Of a stretch of DNA of 64,000 nt, positions 40,644 through 49,188 are shown in pieces; position 1 is the first letter of the stretch; each line of letters starts with the position of its first letter. The DNA is taken from assembly GCA_050309735.1 (NCBI GenBank), contig JBNRMS010000072.1, positions 16,242-80,241 of the forward strand. Reading direction: 5' to 3'. Below the pieces are notes generated by a model. The model did no database searches. It saw nothing but the letters and a program-made list of their open reading frames with translations, and was not told the origin of the DNA. This stretch comes from UMGS1002 sp050309735 (GTDB lineage: Bacteria; Bacillota; Clostridia; Oscillospirales; CAG-272). Made by a program: the position numbers and the translations under genes.

Positions 40644-41446
40644 GTGCGAGGGCAACAGGCATCTCCTCATACGGCCCGCTGGCGCGGGTTTATGATCGCT
40701 TGAATTCGGATATTAATTATGCGGCATGGGCTGATTTTATAGAATCTTGTTTTGCGAGATTTGCCGGGCAAAAACCCGAAATTGTTCTTGACCTTTGCTG
40801 CGGCACCGGGAAAATGACCTTTGAGCTTGCCGCACGAGGATACGATATGATAGGCGTCGATAATAGCGCCGACATGCTCTGCGAGGCAGTCAAAAGAAGG
40901 GTTAGCGCTGAAAATCCGCTTTTTATAATGCAGGATATGCGGGATTTTGAGCTATACGGCAGTGTGGGCGCGGTAATCTCCTGCCTTGATAGCATAAATT
41001 ATCTTGTAGACGACGGCGACCTTGAGCGCTGCTTTCTTAACATCGCTAATTATCTTGACCCGGGCGGAGTGTTTATCTTTGATATCAACACTCCGTATAA
41101 ATTCGAGCGTATTTATTCGGATAATGCCTATATACTTGAAGATGAGGGCGGGCGGATTTTCTGCGGCTGGCAGAATTATTATGATGATAAAAGCCGAATA
41201 TGCGACTTTTATCTAACGATTTTTGAGGAAATCCCCGACGGGAAAAGCTATTCGCGCTCGGACGAGCACCAGCGCCAGAGATGTTACACGCTCGCCCAGG
41301 TGCTCGATGCGCTTGCCGCCGCCCGTCTTGAGTTTTGCTCTGCCTTTGGAGATTTTCTTTTTGGCGAGGCGGGCGAGGAGTGCGAGAGATGGTTTTTGGT
41401 TGCGAGGAAAGAGGCAGTGTCGGCAAGTAATAAAAACGGGAGCTGA
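40640..41446 (+). CDS. Class I SAM-dependent methyltransferase
   Basis: 268 residues. The Rossmann core has motif I VLDLCCGTGKMTFELAARGY, the acidic residue in DMIGVDNSADMLCEAV, and IMQDMRDFELYG with SCLDSINYLVDD. The remainder (FIFDINTPYKFERIY, CGWQNYYDDKSRICDF) is typical of small-molecule or protein methyltransferases of Bacillota. The conserved opening SYGPLARVYDRLNSDINYAAWADF matches this group. Substrate unknown. Translationally coupled to the regulator. Confidence 0.9.
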   Translation: MSARATGISSYGPLARVYDRLNSDINYAAWADFIESCFARFAGQKPEIVLDLCCGTGKMTFELAARGYDMIGVDNSADMLCEAVKRRVSAENPLFIMQDMRDFELYGSVGAVISCLDSINYLVDDGDLERCFLNIANYLDPGGVFIFDINTPYKFERIYSDNAYILEDEGGRIFCGWQNYYDDKSRICDFYLTIFEEIPDGKSYSRSDEHQRQRCYTLAQVLDALAAARLEFCSAFGDFLFGEAGEECERWFLVARKEAVSASNKNGS

Positions 41447-41455
41447 GAATGAAGA

Positions 41456-42376
41456 ATGAACTATATAGGTGAGAATTTCAGGCGCATTCGCGAGCAGCAA
41501 GGAATGTCGATTGAGAAGGTGGCAAGAATGCTCGACGTAAAAGTCGAGCTGATAGAGAGGTGGGAGGCGGGAAAAGAGATTCCCGATGCCGACAACTTAG
41601 CGCTTGCCGCGCGGCTTTTCGGGATCTCTGAAAATGAACTAAGAGGAAAAACTGACGAGGGCGGCGGGTCTGGCAGTGATAATTCATCTGCGAGCACACA
41701 AGAGCCGTCGGACAAAACTACCCGATTCGATACCGCAGAAGACATGGGAGCCCCCGGCAAAGGAGCGTCAGATGGCGCACAGTCCTCCTTCAATGCTCGA
41801 GCATCATCAAGTGGTCGCAGGCAAAACTTCAATGAAACACCGCTTCTCCGCTATTTGGCGGCTGATGAAAAGCTGCTTTGGTCGGGTCAGCCGACAGACG
41901 AGCACATCAGCGTCTTCGGCGGCTTTCAATCTGTGTTCGGACTTTTCTTTGTCGGGTTTGCCGTGTTTTGGATGGTGATGGTAACAAGAATTGCCGCATT
42001 TATGAGCATTTTTGCCCTGCCTTTTATTATGATAGGTATGTATATTGTCGCTGGGAAGTCTATCATTCTTAACAATAATAAGAAGAATATATATTATGCC
42101 GTCACAAATCAGAGGGTCATGATGATGATATCGGGCCGGTATAACCGCTTTCGCGATATCAGATACAGCCGAATAAGCGAGGTCAAGCTTGTGCTGAGCC
42201 GCAGGCAGACAGGCTGCGGAACCATTATTTTCACCTCGCCGAATCTAATCCCCGAATATCCATACGGCAGATACTGGGACAGAAGGTCGAACAACAACAG
42301 CCTGCTCGACTCTTTTATCGACATCGCCGATGCAGAACGCGTATATAATCTAATAAACAAATCAAGGGCCCTCTGA
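41456..42376 (+). CDS. XRE-type HTH protein fused to a membrane PH-like domain
   Basis: 306 residues. Residues about 1-65 are an XRE helix-turn-helix (GENFRRIREQQGMSIEKVAR, ELIERWEAGKEIPDADNLAL). A polar Ser/Asp-rich linker runs to about 125. The C-terminal part resembles bacterial PH domain proteins of the YdbT type: LLWSGQPTDEHISVFGG, two adjacent membrane helices (FGLFFVGFAVFWMVMVTRIA, MSIFALPFIMIGMYIVAG), then YYAVTNQRVMMMISGRYNRF and IRYSRISEVKLVLSRRQTG. So a DNA-binding head may be held at the membrane. It begins 9 bases after the methyltransferase gene and ends the operon. Confidence 0.87.
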   Translation: MNYIGENFRRIREQQGMSIEKVARMLDVKVELIERWEAGKEIPDADNLALAARLFGISENELRGKTDEGGGSGSDNSSASTQEPSDKTTRFDTAEDMGAPGKGASDGAQSSFNARASSSGRRQNFNETPLLRYLAADEKLLWSGQPTDEHISVFGGFQSVFGLFFVGFAVFWMVMVTRIAAFMSIFALPFIMIGMYIVAGKSIILNNNKKNIYYAVTNQRVMMMISGRYNRFRDIRYSRISEVKLVLSRRQTGCGTIIFTSPNLIPEYPYGRYWDRRSNNNSLLDSFIDIADAERVYNLINKSRAL

Positions 42377-42408
42377 TTTAGTAAATCTTTTTTATAAAAA
42401 ATAAGAGT

Positions 42409-42444
42409 ACGCCGGGTTAACTTCACGAAAAGTTAACCCGGCGT
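42409..42444. terminator. Bidirectional terminator between convergent operons
   Basis: ACGCCGGGTTAACTT/AAGTTAACCCGGCGT, 15 bp with a six-base loop. GTTTATTATTTA follows on plus, and ACTCTTATTTTTTAT on minus. It serves both the HTH-PH operon and the PASTA operon. Confidence 0.85.
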
Positions 42445-42456
42445 GTTTATTATTTA

Positions 42457-44301
42457 TCAGCTTCCCTTGCTGACCTCAATCAGAATAACTTCATCAGTCT
42501 TAATATATTCATTGTTCTTTGAGGATGAGACTACATTCCCTTTCGGCTCGGCTGAATCTACATAGGTTATCTCGTATGTGACCGACGCGCCCATTTTTGT
42601 GTATTCATAGAATATCGCGGGCAAATCGGCCTCGCTCCTGCCTATAAGATTTTCCATATAGGGCCGGCCGGCCGAATAAACAATCGTCACACTGTTATCG
42701 GCCGATGTGATAAGCGAGCCTGCGCGAGCTGACTGCGAGATAAGGCTGCCATACGGAACGCTGTCGCTATAACGTGTAATAATTGTCAGATCAATGTCGG
42801 GATTGAGCATATATGCGTTCTCTCTCAGAACCTTTGAATAGTCGGGAACCTCGATAAATTTAATCGGGTCGCTCGGCGGGACAGGTGCGGTTCCAAGACC
42901 GTTGCTAACCTTCAGTTCAATATGCGTCTTGAGCTCTACCGCCTCAAGATTATGCGTGGCACCAATAATTGTTCCCTTTGGCTCGATTGCATTAACATAG
43001 AGAATTGAGTATGAAAGCGAGGCGCCCTTGCGGTTGATTTCATAGAAATACTCTGGGAGCGAGGATTCTCTCATGCCGATAAAATCGGTGAGATATGGCT
43101 TTCCTATCGAGTAGATAAGAGTTATCTCGTTGCTCGACTTATTAACAATCGTTCCGGCCGGCAGCGACTGCGAAACAAGCCCGCCGTACGGCACTGTCAT
43201 GCTATATAAAAGCTTGACTATAACATTGAACTCCGCAGCATGCGACATGGCGTCCTCTTTATAGACATTCACAAAGCTCGGCACAACAAGTCCCGGGCCT
43301 TCCGAGATAACAAACTCGATTGTCGAGCCGGGCTCAAGCTGGGTGTTTTCGGGAACGCTCTGGGAGATTACCCGGTCTGCCCCGATGCTTTCGTGCATAA
43401 CCACGGTATAGACCGCCTTCATGCCGTTATTGGTACACCAGGAATCGACCTCGCTCCTGAGCAAACCGACAAAGTTTTTAACAGTGCGGGTGTTGTATGA
43501 ATCGAGCGGTCCTCTTGACACATAAACTACCAGAGAGTCGCCCCGCTTGAAGTTCTGCTCGTCCACCGTAACGCTTGAGAAAAGATAGCGCGTAACATCA
43601 CCCTTTGCAACATCGCTGCTGTATTCCTCATATATATTAACATTCGGCAGCTTGTTGTCCTCCATCCATGCGCGAATGGAAGAGGCCTTCATGCTCATCA
43701 GATCGGGAATGCTTATGCGCTCGCTCGGATCGGCACCAAGACTGTATGTCACCTCGATTGTGCTTTTCGGGGAGAGCTTTGTTCCGCCCGGTTCTGATTG
43801 GCTTATTACATAATTGGCTCCGATCTCCATGCTGTATATCGGGTTTTCGGTCAGATAAAGATTGTTGTCGATGCACCACTTTCTCATCTCTGCAATAGTT
43901 TTTCCGGTGAATTCGGGGAGGGTTATCATTGTGAAATAGCGGAAGGCTACAACGCCGGCGGCGATTAGCAGGGCTATGACGAGCAGGGTTGCCACAAGGC
44001 GCAAAAAGCGCTTTGTGCCATAGTTGCGATCGATTTCGACATCGTGCTCCGTGTTGCGAAGTCCGCCCCGCGGCTCATGAGACTCATGTGCCTCTGCCCG
44101 CGCGGGCTGGTATGAAGGGGCGGTATTCGCCGGTGCGGCTGCGCGCGCAGGGGTTTCTGTTTTTGGCCGAGCGTTATTGGGTTTCTCGGGCTTCGGACTC
44201 TCGGCCGTTTTTTCAGGCTCGCTCTTATCGACCTCAACCTTTGGAGTTGAGAGAGAGCCGGCGGCGGCCTGCTGATTTAGTTTATCAAGAAAGCTCGACA
44301 T
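42457..44301 (-). CDS. Membrane protein with seven PASTA-like repeats and no kinase domain
   Basis: 614 residues. About 100 cytoplasmic residues are Pro/Ala/Lys/Glu-rich and disordered. One helix follows near 103-126 (LRLVATLLVIALLIAAGVVA). Then about seven tandem PASTA-like modules of 60-70 residues, recognised by repeated VISQSEPGGTKL, VISQSVPENTQL, LVSQSLPAGTIV, LISQSARAGSLI and closing IEVTYSLG/IEFVISEG. PASTA domains bind peptidoglycan or muropeptides outside the cell. They usually sit on Ser/Thr kinases or PBPs, but neither is fused here. The start overlaps the ATPase gene by 17 bases. I infer a wall-sensing or scaffold role with the ABC pair. Confidence 0.9.
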   Translation of the reverse strand: MSSFLDKLNQQAAAGSLSTPKVEVDKSEPEKTAESPKPEKPNNARPKTETPARAAAPANTAPSYQPARAEAHESHEPRGGLRNTEHDVEIDRNYGTKRFLRLVATLLVIALLIAAGVVAFRYFTMITLPEFTGKTIAEMRKWCIDNNLYLTENPIYSMEIGANYVISQSEPGGTKLSPKSTIEVTYSLGADPSERISIPDLMSMKASSIRAWMEDNKLPNVNIYEEYSSDVAKGDVTRYLFSSVTVDEQNFKRGDSLVVYVSRGPLDSYNTRTVKNFVGLLRSEVDSWCTNNGMKAVYTVVMHESIGADRVISQSVPENTQLEPGSTIEFVISEGPGLVVPSFVNVYKEDAMSHAAEFNVIVKLLYSMTVPYGGLVSQSLPAGTIVNKSSNEITLIYSIGKPYLTDFIGMRESSLPEYFYEINRKGASLSYSILYVNAIEPKGTIIGATHNLEAVELKTHIELKVSNGLGTAPVPPSDPIKFIEVPDYSKVLRENAYMLNPDIDLTIITRYSDSVPYGSLISQSARAGSLITSADNSVTIVYSAGRPYMENLIGRSEADLPAIFYEYTKMGASVTYEITYVDSAEPKGNVVSSSKNNEYIKTDEVILIEVSKGS

Positions 44302-44971
44302 TATTTAAAAACACTCCTTTTTTAAGACGTATAATACTATCCGACTTTGACGCTACATCGTGCGAATGGGTCACAACGATGATACATTTATTGAAATCAT
44401 GTGCAAGAGACTTGAAAATCTCGACTATTTCGGCTTCCTTCTCCTCGTCAAGGTTGCCGGTCGGCTCGTCTGCAAGTATCAGCTCAACGTCGGTAGCAAC
44501 TGCGCGCGCGATGGCAACTCTCTGCTGCTCACCGCCCGAGAGCTTATTAACAGTGCGGTCTGCCTTTGCTCTGTCAAGCCCCACATATTGAAGCAGGTTA
44601 TAGGCTGTGGCCTTCTCGTCTTTGGGAAGCTTGTTCTGGGTAATACTCATGGCAACGAGTATGTTCTCAACCGCCGTCATATACGGAATCAGGTTATAGC
44701 TCTGAAAAACCATGCCTATCTTATTTCGCCGATAGTTTTCAAAACCTATGCGGTTTATATTAACCCCCTCAAAGAGAACCTCCCCGGTTTTAGGGGTGTC
44801 GAGCGCCGCAATCATGGCAAGGAAGGTAGTCTTTCCGCTGCCCGACTCGCCAAGAATCGTGTAGAATTTTCCGCGCTCAAAGTCGTATGTTGCGTCGCGG
44901 AGGATATAGCGGCGGGTGTCGCCGTCCTGGTAGAAATAGCTCAGGTTCCGGACAGATAAAATATTAGTCAT
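44285..44971 (-). CDS. ABC transporter ATPase, LolD/MacB type
   Basis: 228 residues from ATG 44971. Motifs: LGESGSGKTTFLAMIAALDT (Walker A), MVFQSYNLIPYMTAVENILV (Q-loop), NKLSGGEQQRVAIARAVATD (signature), ELILADEPTGNLDEEKEAEI (Walker B) and IVVTHSHDVA (H-loop). These ATPases work with FtsX-like permeases in mechanotransmission rather than classic transport. It lies between its permease and the PASTA protein gene. Confidence 0.95.
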   Translation of the reverse strand: MTNILSVRNLSYFYQDGDTRRYILRDATYDFERGKFYTILGESGSGKTTFLAMIAALDTPKTGEVLFEGVNINRIGFENYRRNKIGMVFQSYNLIPYMTAVENILVAMSITQNKLPKDEKATAYNLLQYVGLDRAKADRTVNKLSGGEQQRVAIARAVATDVELILADEPTGNLDEEKEAEIVEIFKSLAHDFNKCIIVVTHSHDVASKSDSIIRLKKGVFLNNVELS

Positions 44972-44982
44972 CTCGCCTCTCC

Positions 44983-46506
44983 TCACATCAGAATCTTTTT
45001 GGGTTTAAGCTGAAGGGTGTATATAATCGGTATCAGTGTCGAAATAAGAACGCTGCCGATACTCACCACATATATGAAAACCACTGTCTTAGCATCAAGG
45101 CTGACGTGATACTGTTCCATAACATCGTCTGCCGATATGCCCGAATCTTCTTCATAATAGCCGCCAATCGAAATCGACTTGTAAATGCCTATATAATCGT
45201 CATCTGCCTTATTCTTTTCTTCTTCGGCAAGCTGATTTTCAAGCATTGTCGTTGACATATTCTCAGCGAGCATATTGCCCGAGAATATCGAAAGCGAAAC
45301 AGCCAAAATCGCCACCAGCAGAACCTCGGAAACAATCTGTGCGGCAACCACGCCCTTGCGCGCTCCCAGCGCCAGATAGATTCCCATCTCGTGCCGCCTG
45401 TCACGCAGGAAAAGTGTTACAAGCAGGCTGATTATAAGAACCGTAGCCACAACCGCCACCCACATCACTATGTCGGCAATCCAGAGAACATTTGCCATGG
45501 GTGTGCGGATGCTGTCAAATGAGGCGGCGTTGTTTGTGAAGATAAGCCCCTTTGTCAGGTACTGTTCGTTCTGCGATTCGAATATTTCTGCGTAGTCGGG
45601 GTGTTTCAAAATAAAGCTGGCCGTTGTGCTCGAATATATATAATTCTCCACTCCCTCAGCGGCAGACTCTGCTTTGATATCGTCTGTCATCGCATTTATC
45701 GCATTGTTATTTGTAAAGAAGGCGTTGAGGTATTGGCTGTCGTATTCGACAAGATTCCCCTGCCAGTCTACATACTTCATCGGCCTTGCCGTAAAGGTTC
45801 CGATAATTTTGAACTCATACTCAAGCACCTTGAGAACTGTTCGCTCAACCGGCATCGGCATTATATCTATACCATCATAGTCTGATTTAGCGGCCTCCCT
45901 GTACACTATTATCCCGGAATCATCATACATAGTGTATAGCAGCTTGACTGTTGAACCTACGTTAAGCCCGTTGTATTTGGCAAACTCCTCAGAGACGAGC
46001 ATAACCCGCTCGCCATTCTTTATCTCTTCTTCTGTGTAAACCCTGCCGTCGGTGAGCGTTATGTCGCCGTTTTCTATGTATTGCAGCGCAGTGCTCTGAC
46101 CGCCTATTACCTGAAACCATGAGTTATATTCCTCCCCGCCTGTGTACACCGGCTCGGGGTTTTCAGAATAATAATAACCCACGCCCTTCGCTTCAAACGA
46201 AGTATTAAGCGAATAGTCATACGACCGCACGTGCTCAGACATGCCGATAGTATCGACCATCTCTACTGTTATCTCGGGTTCTATATACTCTCCTGTCACC
46301 TCGTCATAAGCATCTCTGTAATCGATTTCAATCTTAACCTCGGTACTCATCTGCGAGAGCATAGCTTCCTCGGTATTTGCCAGTGCGCTCTTAACCGAAA
46401 CCGAGCCGGCGATGACATTGCTAAGCACAAATATAAGCACAAGCAGAATTGCCGATTTTCCCGGCCTGCGGAATATGCTGGTCAGTGCTCTTTTAAAGAA
46501 ATTCAC
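44983..46506 (-). CDS. FtsX/MacB-type ABC permease
   Basis: 507 residues. First membrane helix near residues 16-40 (SAILLVLIFVLSNVIAGSVS). A long extracytoplasmic domain of about 290 residues follows, then three more helices (MWVAVVATVLIISLLVTLFL, SEVLLVAILAVSLSIFSGNM, VFIYVVSIGSVLISTLIPII). LGARKGVVAAQIVSEVLL is the coupling-helix region of the family. Such permeases act on envelope lipids, peptides or hydrolases. First gene of the permease-ATPase-PASTA operon. Confidence 0.93.
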   Translation of the reverse strand: MNFFKRALTSIFRRPGKSAILLVLIFVLSNVIAGSVSVKSALANTEEAMLSQMSTEVKIEIDYRDAYDEVTGEYIEPEITVEMVDTIGMSEHVRSYDYSLNTSFEAKGVGYYYSENPEPVYTGGEEYNSWFQVIGGQSTALQYIENGDITLTDGRVYTEEEIKNGERVMLVSEEFAKYNGLNVGSTVKLLYTMYDDSGIIVYREAAKSDYDGIDIMPMPVERTVLKVLEYEFKIIGTFTARPMKYVDWQGNLVEYDSQYLNAFFTNNNAINAMTDDIKAESAAEGVENYIYSSTTASFILKHPDYAEIFESQNEQYLTKGLIFTNNAASFDSIRTPMANVLWIADIVMWVAVVATVLIISLLVTLFLRDRRHEMGIYLALGARKGVVAAQIVSEVLLVAILAVSLSIFSGNMLAENMSTTMLENQLAEEEKNKADDDYIGIYKSISIGGYYEEDSGISADDVMEQYHVSLDAKTVVFIYVVSIGSVLISTLIPIIYTLQLKPKKILM

Positions 46507-46680
46507 AAAAATCCCTCCCGTTATAAAACGATATTATTTTTTAAGCTACTATGATATGGACGAAGCTATCCCCAAAAAGTTCCTCTATCACTGCATTTTT
46601 TTGCAATATAGGGCAGGCGCCGCCCTTGTGGCCTATTCAGTGCCCCCTCGCCAAGCGCACCTTTTCGGGTGCCACCATAT

Positions 46681-46708
46681 ATTATACACCGTTTACATAA
46701 TATGTCAA
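46681..46708 (-). promoter_or_regulatory. Sigma-A promoter of the permease-ATPase-PASTA operon
   Basis: On the minus strand TTGACA-16-TATAAT. The leader of about 170 bases contains a GCACC/GGTGC hairpin with no recognised riboswitch. Confidence 0.82.
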
Positions 46709-46764
46709 CACCAATCGGTAAAAAACAGGAGAGACGCGCGCGAACACGCTATCTCTCCCAAGTA

Positions 46765-47106
46765 TCATCTGTAATAAACATAATGGACAACAATAGTCCG
46801 CTCGGCGCCTTCTCGCTCAAGGTCAGGAGCGGTTATCACCGCGCCGTCGTTTGAGAGCAGTTCCCATGCCTGCATTTGGTCGATTTTGCAGCGCATAACC
46901 ACATTCCCCGAAGCAAAAACAACCAATTCATCGCCGCGAATCAACATTCCGCCGTCCTTGCCCACGACCTCCTCAATATCGTCGCCGCTCCGCTCGGTAA
47001 CATACCTTATCCGGTGCCCCGCGATTCTCTCGGCCATATCGCGCCGATAGCGCGGACTTGCCGGGTTTTTACTTTTTGTCCAGTGCTTCCAGACTTTTTT
47101 AAACAT
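46765..47106 (-). CDS. Conserved hypothetical protein
   Basis: 113 residues, soluble and basic at the N-terminus (FKKVWKHWTKSKNPASPRYR), then a beta-rich part (HRIRYVTERSGDDIEEVVGK, GMLIRGDELVVFASGNVVMR, WELLSNDGAVITAPDLE). AAGGAG precedes the ATG by about eight bases. Family not recognised. It lies between the glycogen operon and the permease operon, on the same strand as both, without obvious coupling to either. Confidence 0.65.
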   Translation of the reverse strand: MFKKVWKHWTKSKNPASPRYRRDMAERIAGHRIRYVTERSGDDIEEVVGKDGGMLIRGDELVVFASGNVVMRCKIDQMQAWELLSNDGAVITAPDLEREGAERTIVVHYVYYR

Positions 47107-47143
47107 TATGTATTCTCCTTTTCGGAATGATTCAATCTCATTC

Positions 47144-47163
47144 GGGCGGATATATATCCGCCC
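47144..47163. terminator. Perfect palindrome after the glycogen operon
   Basis: GGGCGGATATATATCCGCCC can form a 9-10 bp stem. No U run follows on either strand, so it may be a 3'-end stabilising hairpin. Confidence 0.4.
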
Positions 47164-47259
47164 TTCCCGAACATGAGCAGAAAGATTTTATATTCCTTAC
47201 CCGAGCTAAAGGATCACAAAGCGCCGCAAATTCATAGCAAATGAGGAGCAGTGACATAT

Positions 47260-49188
47260 CTATTTCAAAATCACCGCTCCCATCGAAGCGATTGTGATTT
47301 GGCTAAGATATTTCTTCCCGGTCAAAAGGTCTGTCATCGGGCCTGGCAGGCGGCGTCTTATCGGCGTCTGCCCGCTGTTAGCGGCGATTAGCACCCGCTC
47401 ACCGTCACGCCTGCGCTCATAGAGGATATAGGAGCGGGCGAAATCAAGAATTTTAAAATCTCCACCGGCAAAGACGCGCTCGCGCGAGCGTATTTCTCCG
47501 AGCAGGCGGTAATGGGCGAGCAATTCAGGGTCTTGCCTGCCCCAGGGATAGGGCATACGGCAGAAGGGGTCGCGGCCGCCTTCTGCTCCCGCCTCGTCGC
47601 CATAGTAAAGCGATGGGATACCATATGCTGTATATTGAATTACCGACGCCAACTTTAGCCGCTCGAGGGCCGCGGCACGTTGGCTCTTATCGAGCCTGAA
47701 GGCGGCAAGGGCGCGATTTGACATTGTATCGGTTCCTGCATCGGCAAGAACAGTGAGTATCCGCTCGGTGTCATGCGTTCCGACAATGTTCATTAAAAGA
47801 TCAGATGCCCGGCGCGGGTAGGACGAATAAATGTCTGTAAGAATATTATACAGCATATTGCCGTCTCTGTAAAGGACAAAATTAACAATAGCTTCTCTGA
47901 GCGGGTAGTTCATCACGCTGTCAAGTTGCCGGCCGCGCAGATATTTGCGCCTGTGTCCATATGCCACCTTATCGGCGGCATTCTCCCAAACCTCACCGAT
48001 TATCACGGGTTCTTGAGCAGCGCCCTCTCCCGCCGCCCTCACGCTCTCGCGAAATTCTTCAAGAAAGGCGTCGGACAGCTCGTCTGCCACGTCGAGCCGC
48101 CACCCGGCTATCCCCCGCCTTATATACTCTGCGCCCACCCCTCCCGGGCCTGCGAAAAATTCGCGGCAGGCGGCGCACTGATGATTAAGCTTGGGTAGGA
48201 TTTTAATATTCCACCAGCATTCATATGAATCGGGGAAGTCTGTGAAACTGTACCAATTAAAATAGGGCGACTTCTTTGATTGATAGGCTCCGAGGGCGGG
48301 ATATGAACCGTATTTGTTGAAATACAGACTGTCGTCTCCGGTGTGGTTGAAAACGCCGTCAAGAATTACAGAAATCCCCCGCTCTGCCGCCACTGCGATA
48401 AGTGTGTCAAGCGCCGCGTCGCCGCCGAATAGACTGTCAACCTTCAGATAGTCGCCGGTATCGTATTTATGGTTTGAATAGGACTCGAAAATCGGGCTGA
48501 GATATATCACTCCGACCGAAAGCGAGGCGAGATAGTCAATCTTCTCAACAACCCCCCACAAATTCCCCCCGAAAAAAACATTGTTCTCAAGGTGGTCGCC
48601 CGGCCGCTCAACATATTGCGGTATGCCGCCCTCCCAATTTTCATCAAGAAGGCTTCCCTCCCGAATCGACACCTCACCCGCCCCTCTCCTGAAGCGATCA
48701 ACAAATATATGGTATATAATTTTATTTCCAAAAATACGCGACGGCTTAAAATCCTCCCGGAAAAGGAGCAGGCGAAAAGGGGCATCCCCCTCTTTTGCGA
48801 GGGTGAAGTCAACATTATTAGTTGCTCGTGTAAAGAGCCTGTTTTTTCCGCGGAAAAAGACAAGTTCGTAATAGAAAAGCCCCTCACCCTCTTCCCCGGC
48901 GAGCGCCCGCAGATTGAGCGATGCGGTGTAAAGATCGTCGCCGCGCAGCGAGCTTGTAAAGACAAACAGGATATTGCTGGCCGCTCCGCCGTCGCGCCAA
49001 ATGCGCAACTGCACCCGCGTGACTCCCTGCCGTCGCGCGAGAGCAACACGAAACTCAAGCACACCCGAGGCAGCAAACGCCCCCAGATGCGAGACGTCGC
49101 GCCGGCCGGCGCAGTTATCCTCATACAATATCTTTGCTATTGACGTCAAAGCCCCCGCCGCCACCTCACACGATAACTTTATCAGCAT
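47260..49188 (-). CDS. GH13 alpha-glucan hydrolase (neopullulanase/alpha-amylase-like), intracellular
   Basis: 642 residues from ATG 49188 (AAGGAG upstream); an ATG at 49248 would lie further inside glgP. An N-terminal beta domain precedes the (beta/alpha)8 barrel. The four GH13 regions are visible: DGVFNHTG (I), GWRLDVADE with the nucleophile Asp (II), IIGEVWENA with the acid/base Glu (III) and IVGTHDTERIL (IV). Aromatic subsite pieces include YLSPIFESYSNHKYDTGDY. No signal peptide, so it works in the cytoplasm on glycogen or imported maltodextrin. It overlaps the end of glgP by 23 bases and closes the operon. Debranching or cyclomaltodextrinase activity is possible. Confidence 0.9.
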   Translation of the reverse strand: MLIKLSCEVAAGALTSIAKILYEDNCAGRRDVSHLGAFAASGVLEFRVALARRQGVTRVQLRIWRDGGAASNILFVFTSSLRGDDLYTASLNLRALAGEEGEGLFYYELVFFRGKNRLFTRATNNVDFTLAKEGDAPFRLLLFREDFKPSRIFGNKIIYHIFVDRFRRGAGEVSIREGSLLDENWEGGIPQYVERPGDHLENNVFFGGNLWGVVEKIDYLASLSVGVIYLSPIFESYSNHKYDTGDYLKVDSLFGGDAALDTLIAVAAERGISVILDGVFNHTGDDSLYFNKYGSYPALGAYQSKKSPYFNWYSFTDFPDSYECWWNIKILPKLNHQCAACREFFAGPGGVGAEYIRRGIAGWRLDVADELSDAFLEEFRESVRAAGEGAAQEPVIIGEVWENAADKVAYGHRRKYLRGRQLDSVMNYPLREAIVNFVLYRDGNMLYNILTDIYSSYPRRASDLLMNIVGTHDTERILTVLADAGTDTMSNRALAAFRLDKSQRAAALERLKLASVIQYTAYGIPSLYYGDEAGAEGGRDPFCRMPYPWGRQDPELLAHYRLLGEIRSRERVFAGGDFKILDFARSYILYERRRDGERVLIAANSGQTPIRRRLPGPMTDLLTGKKYLSQITIASMGAVILK

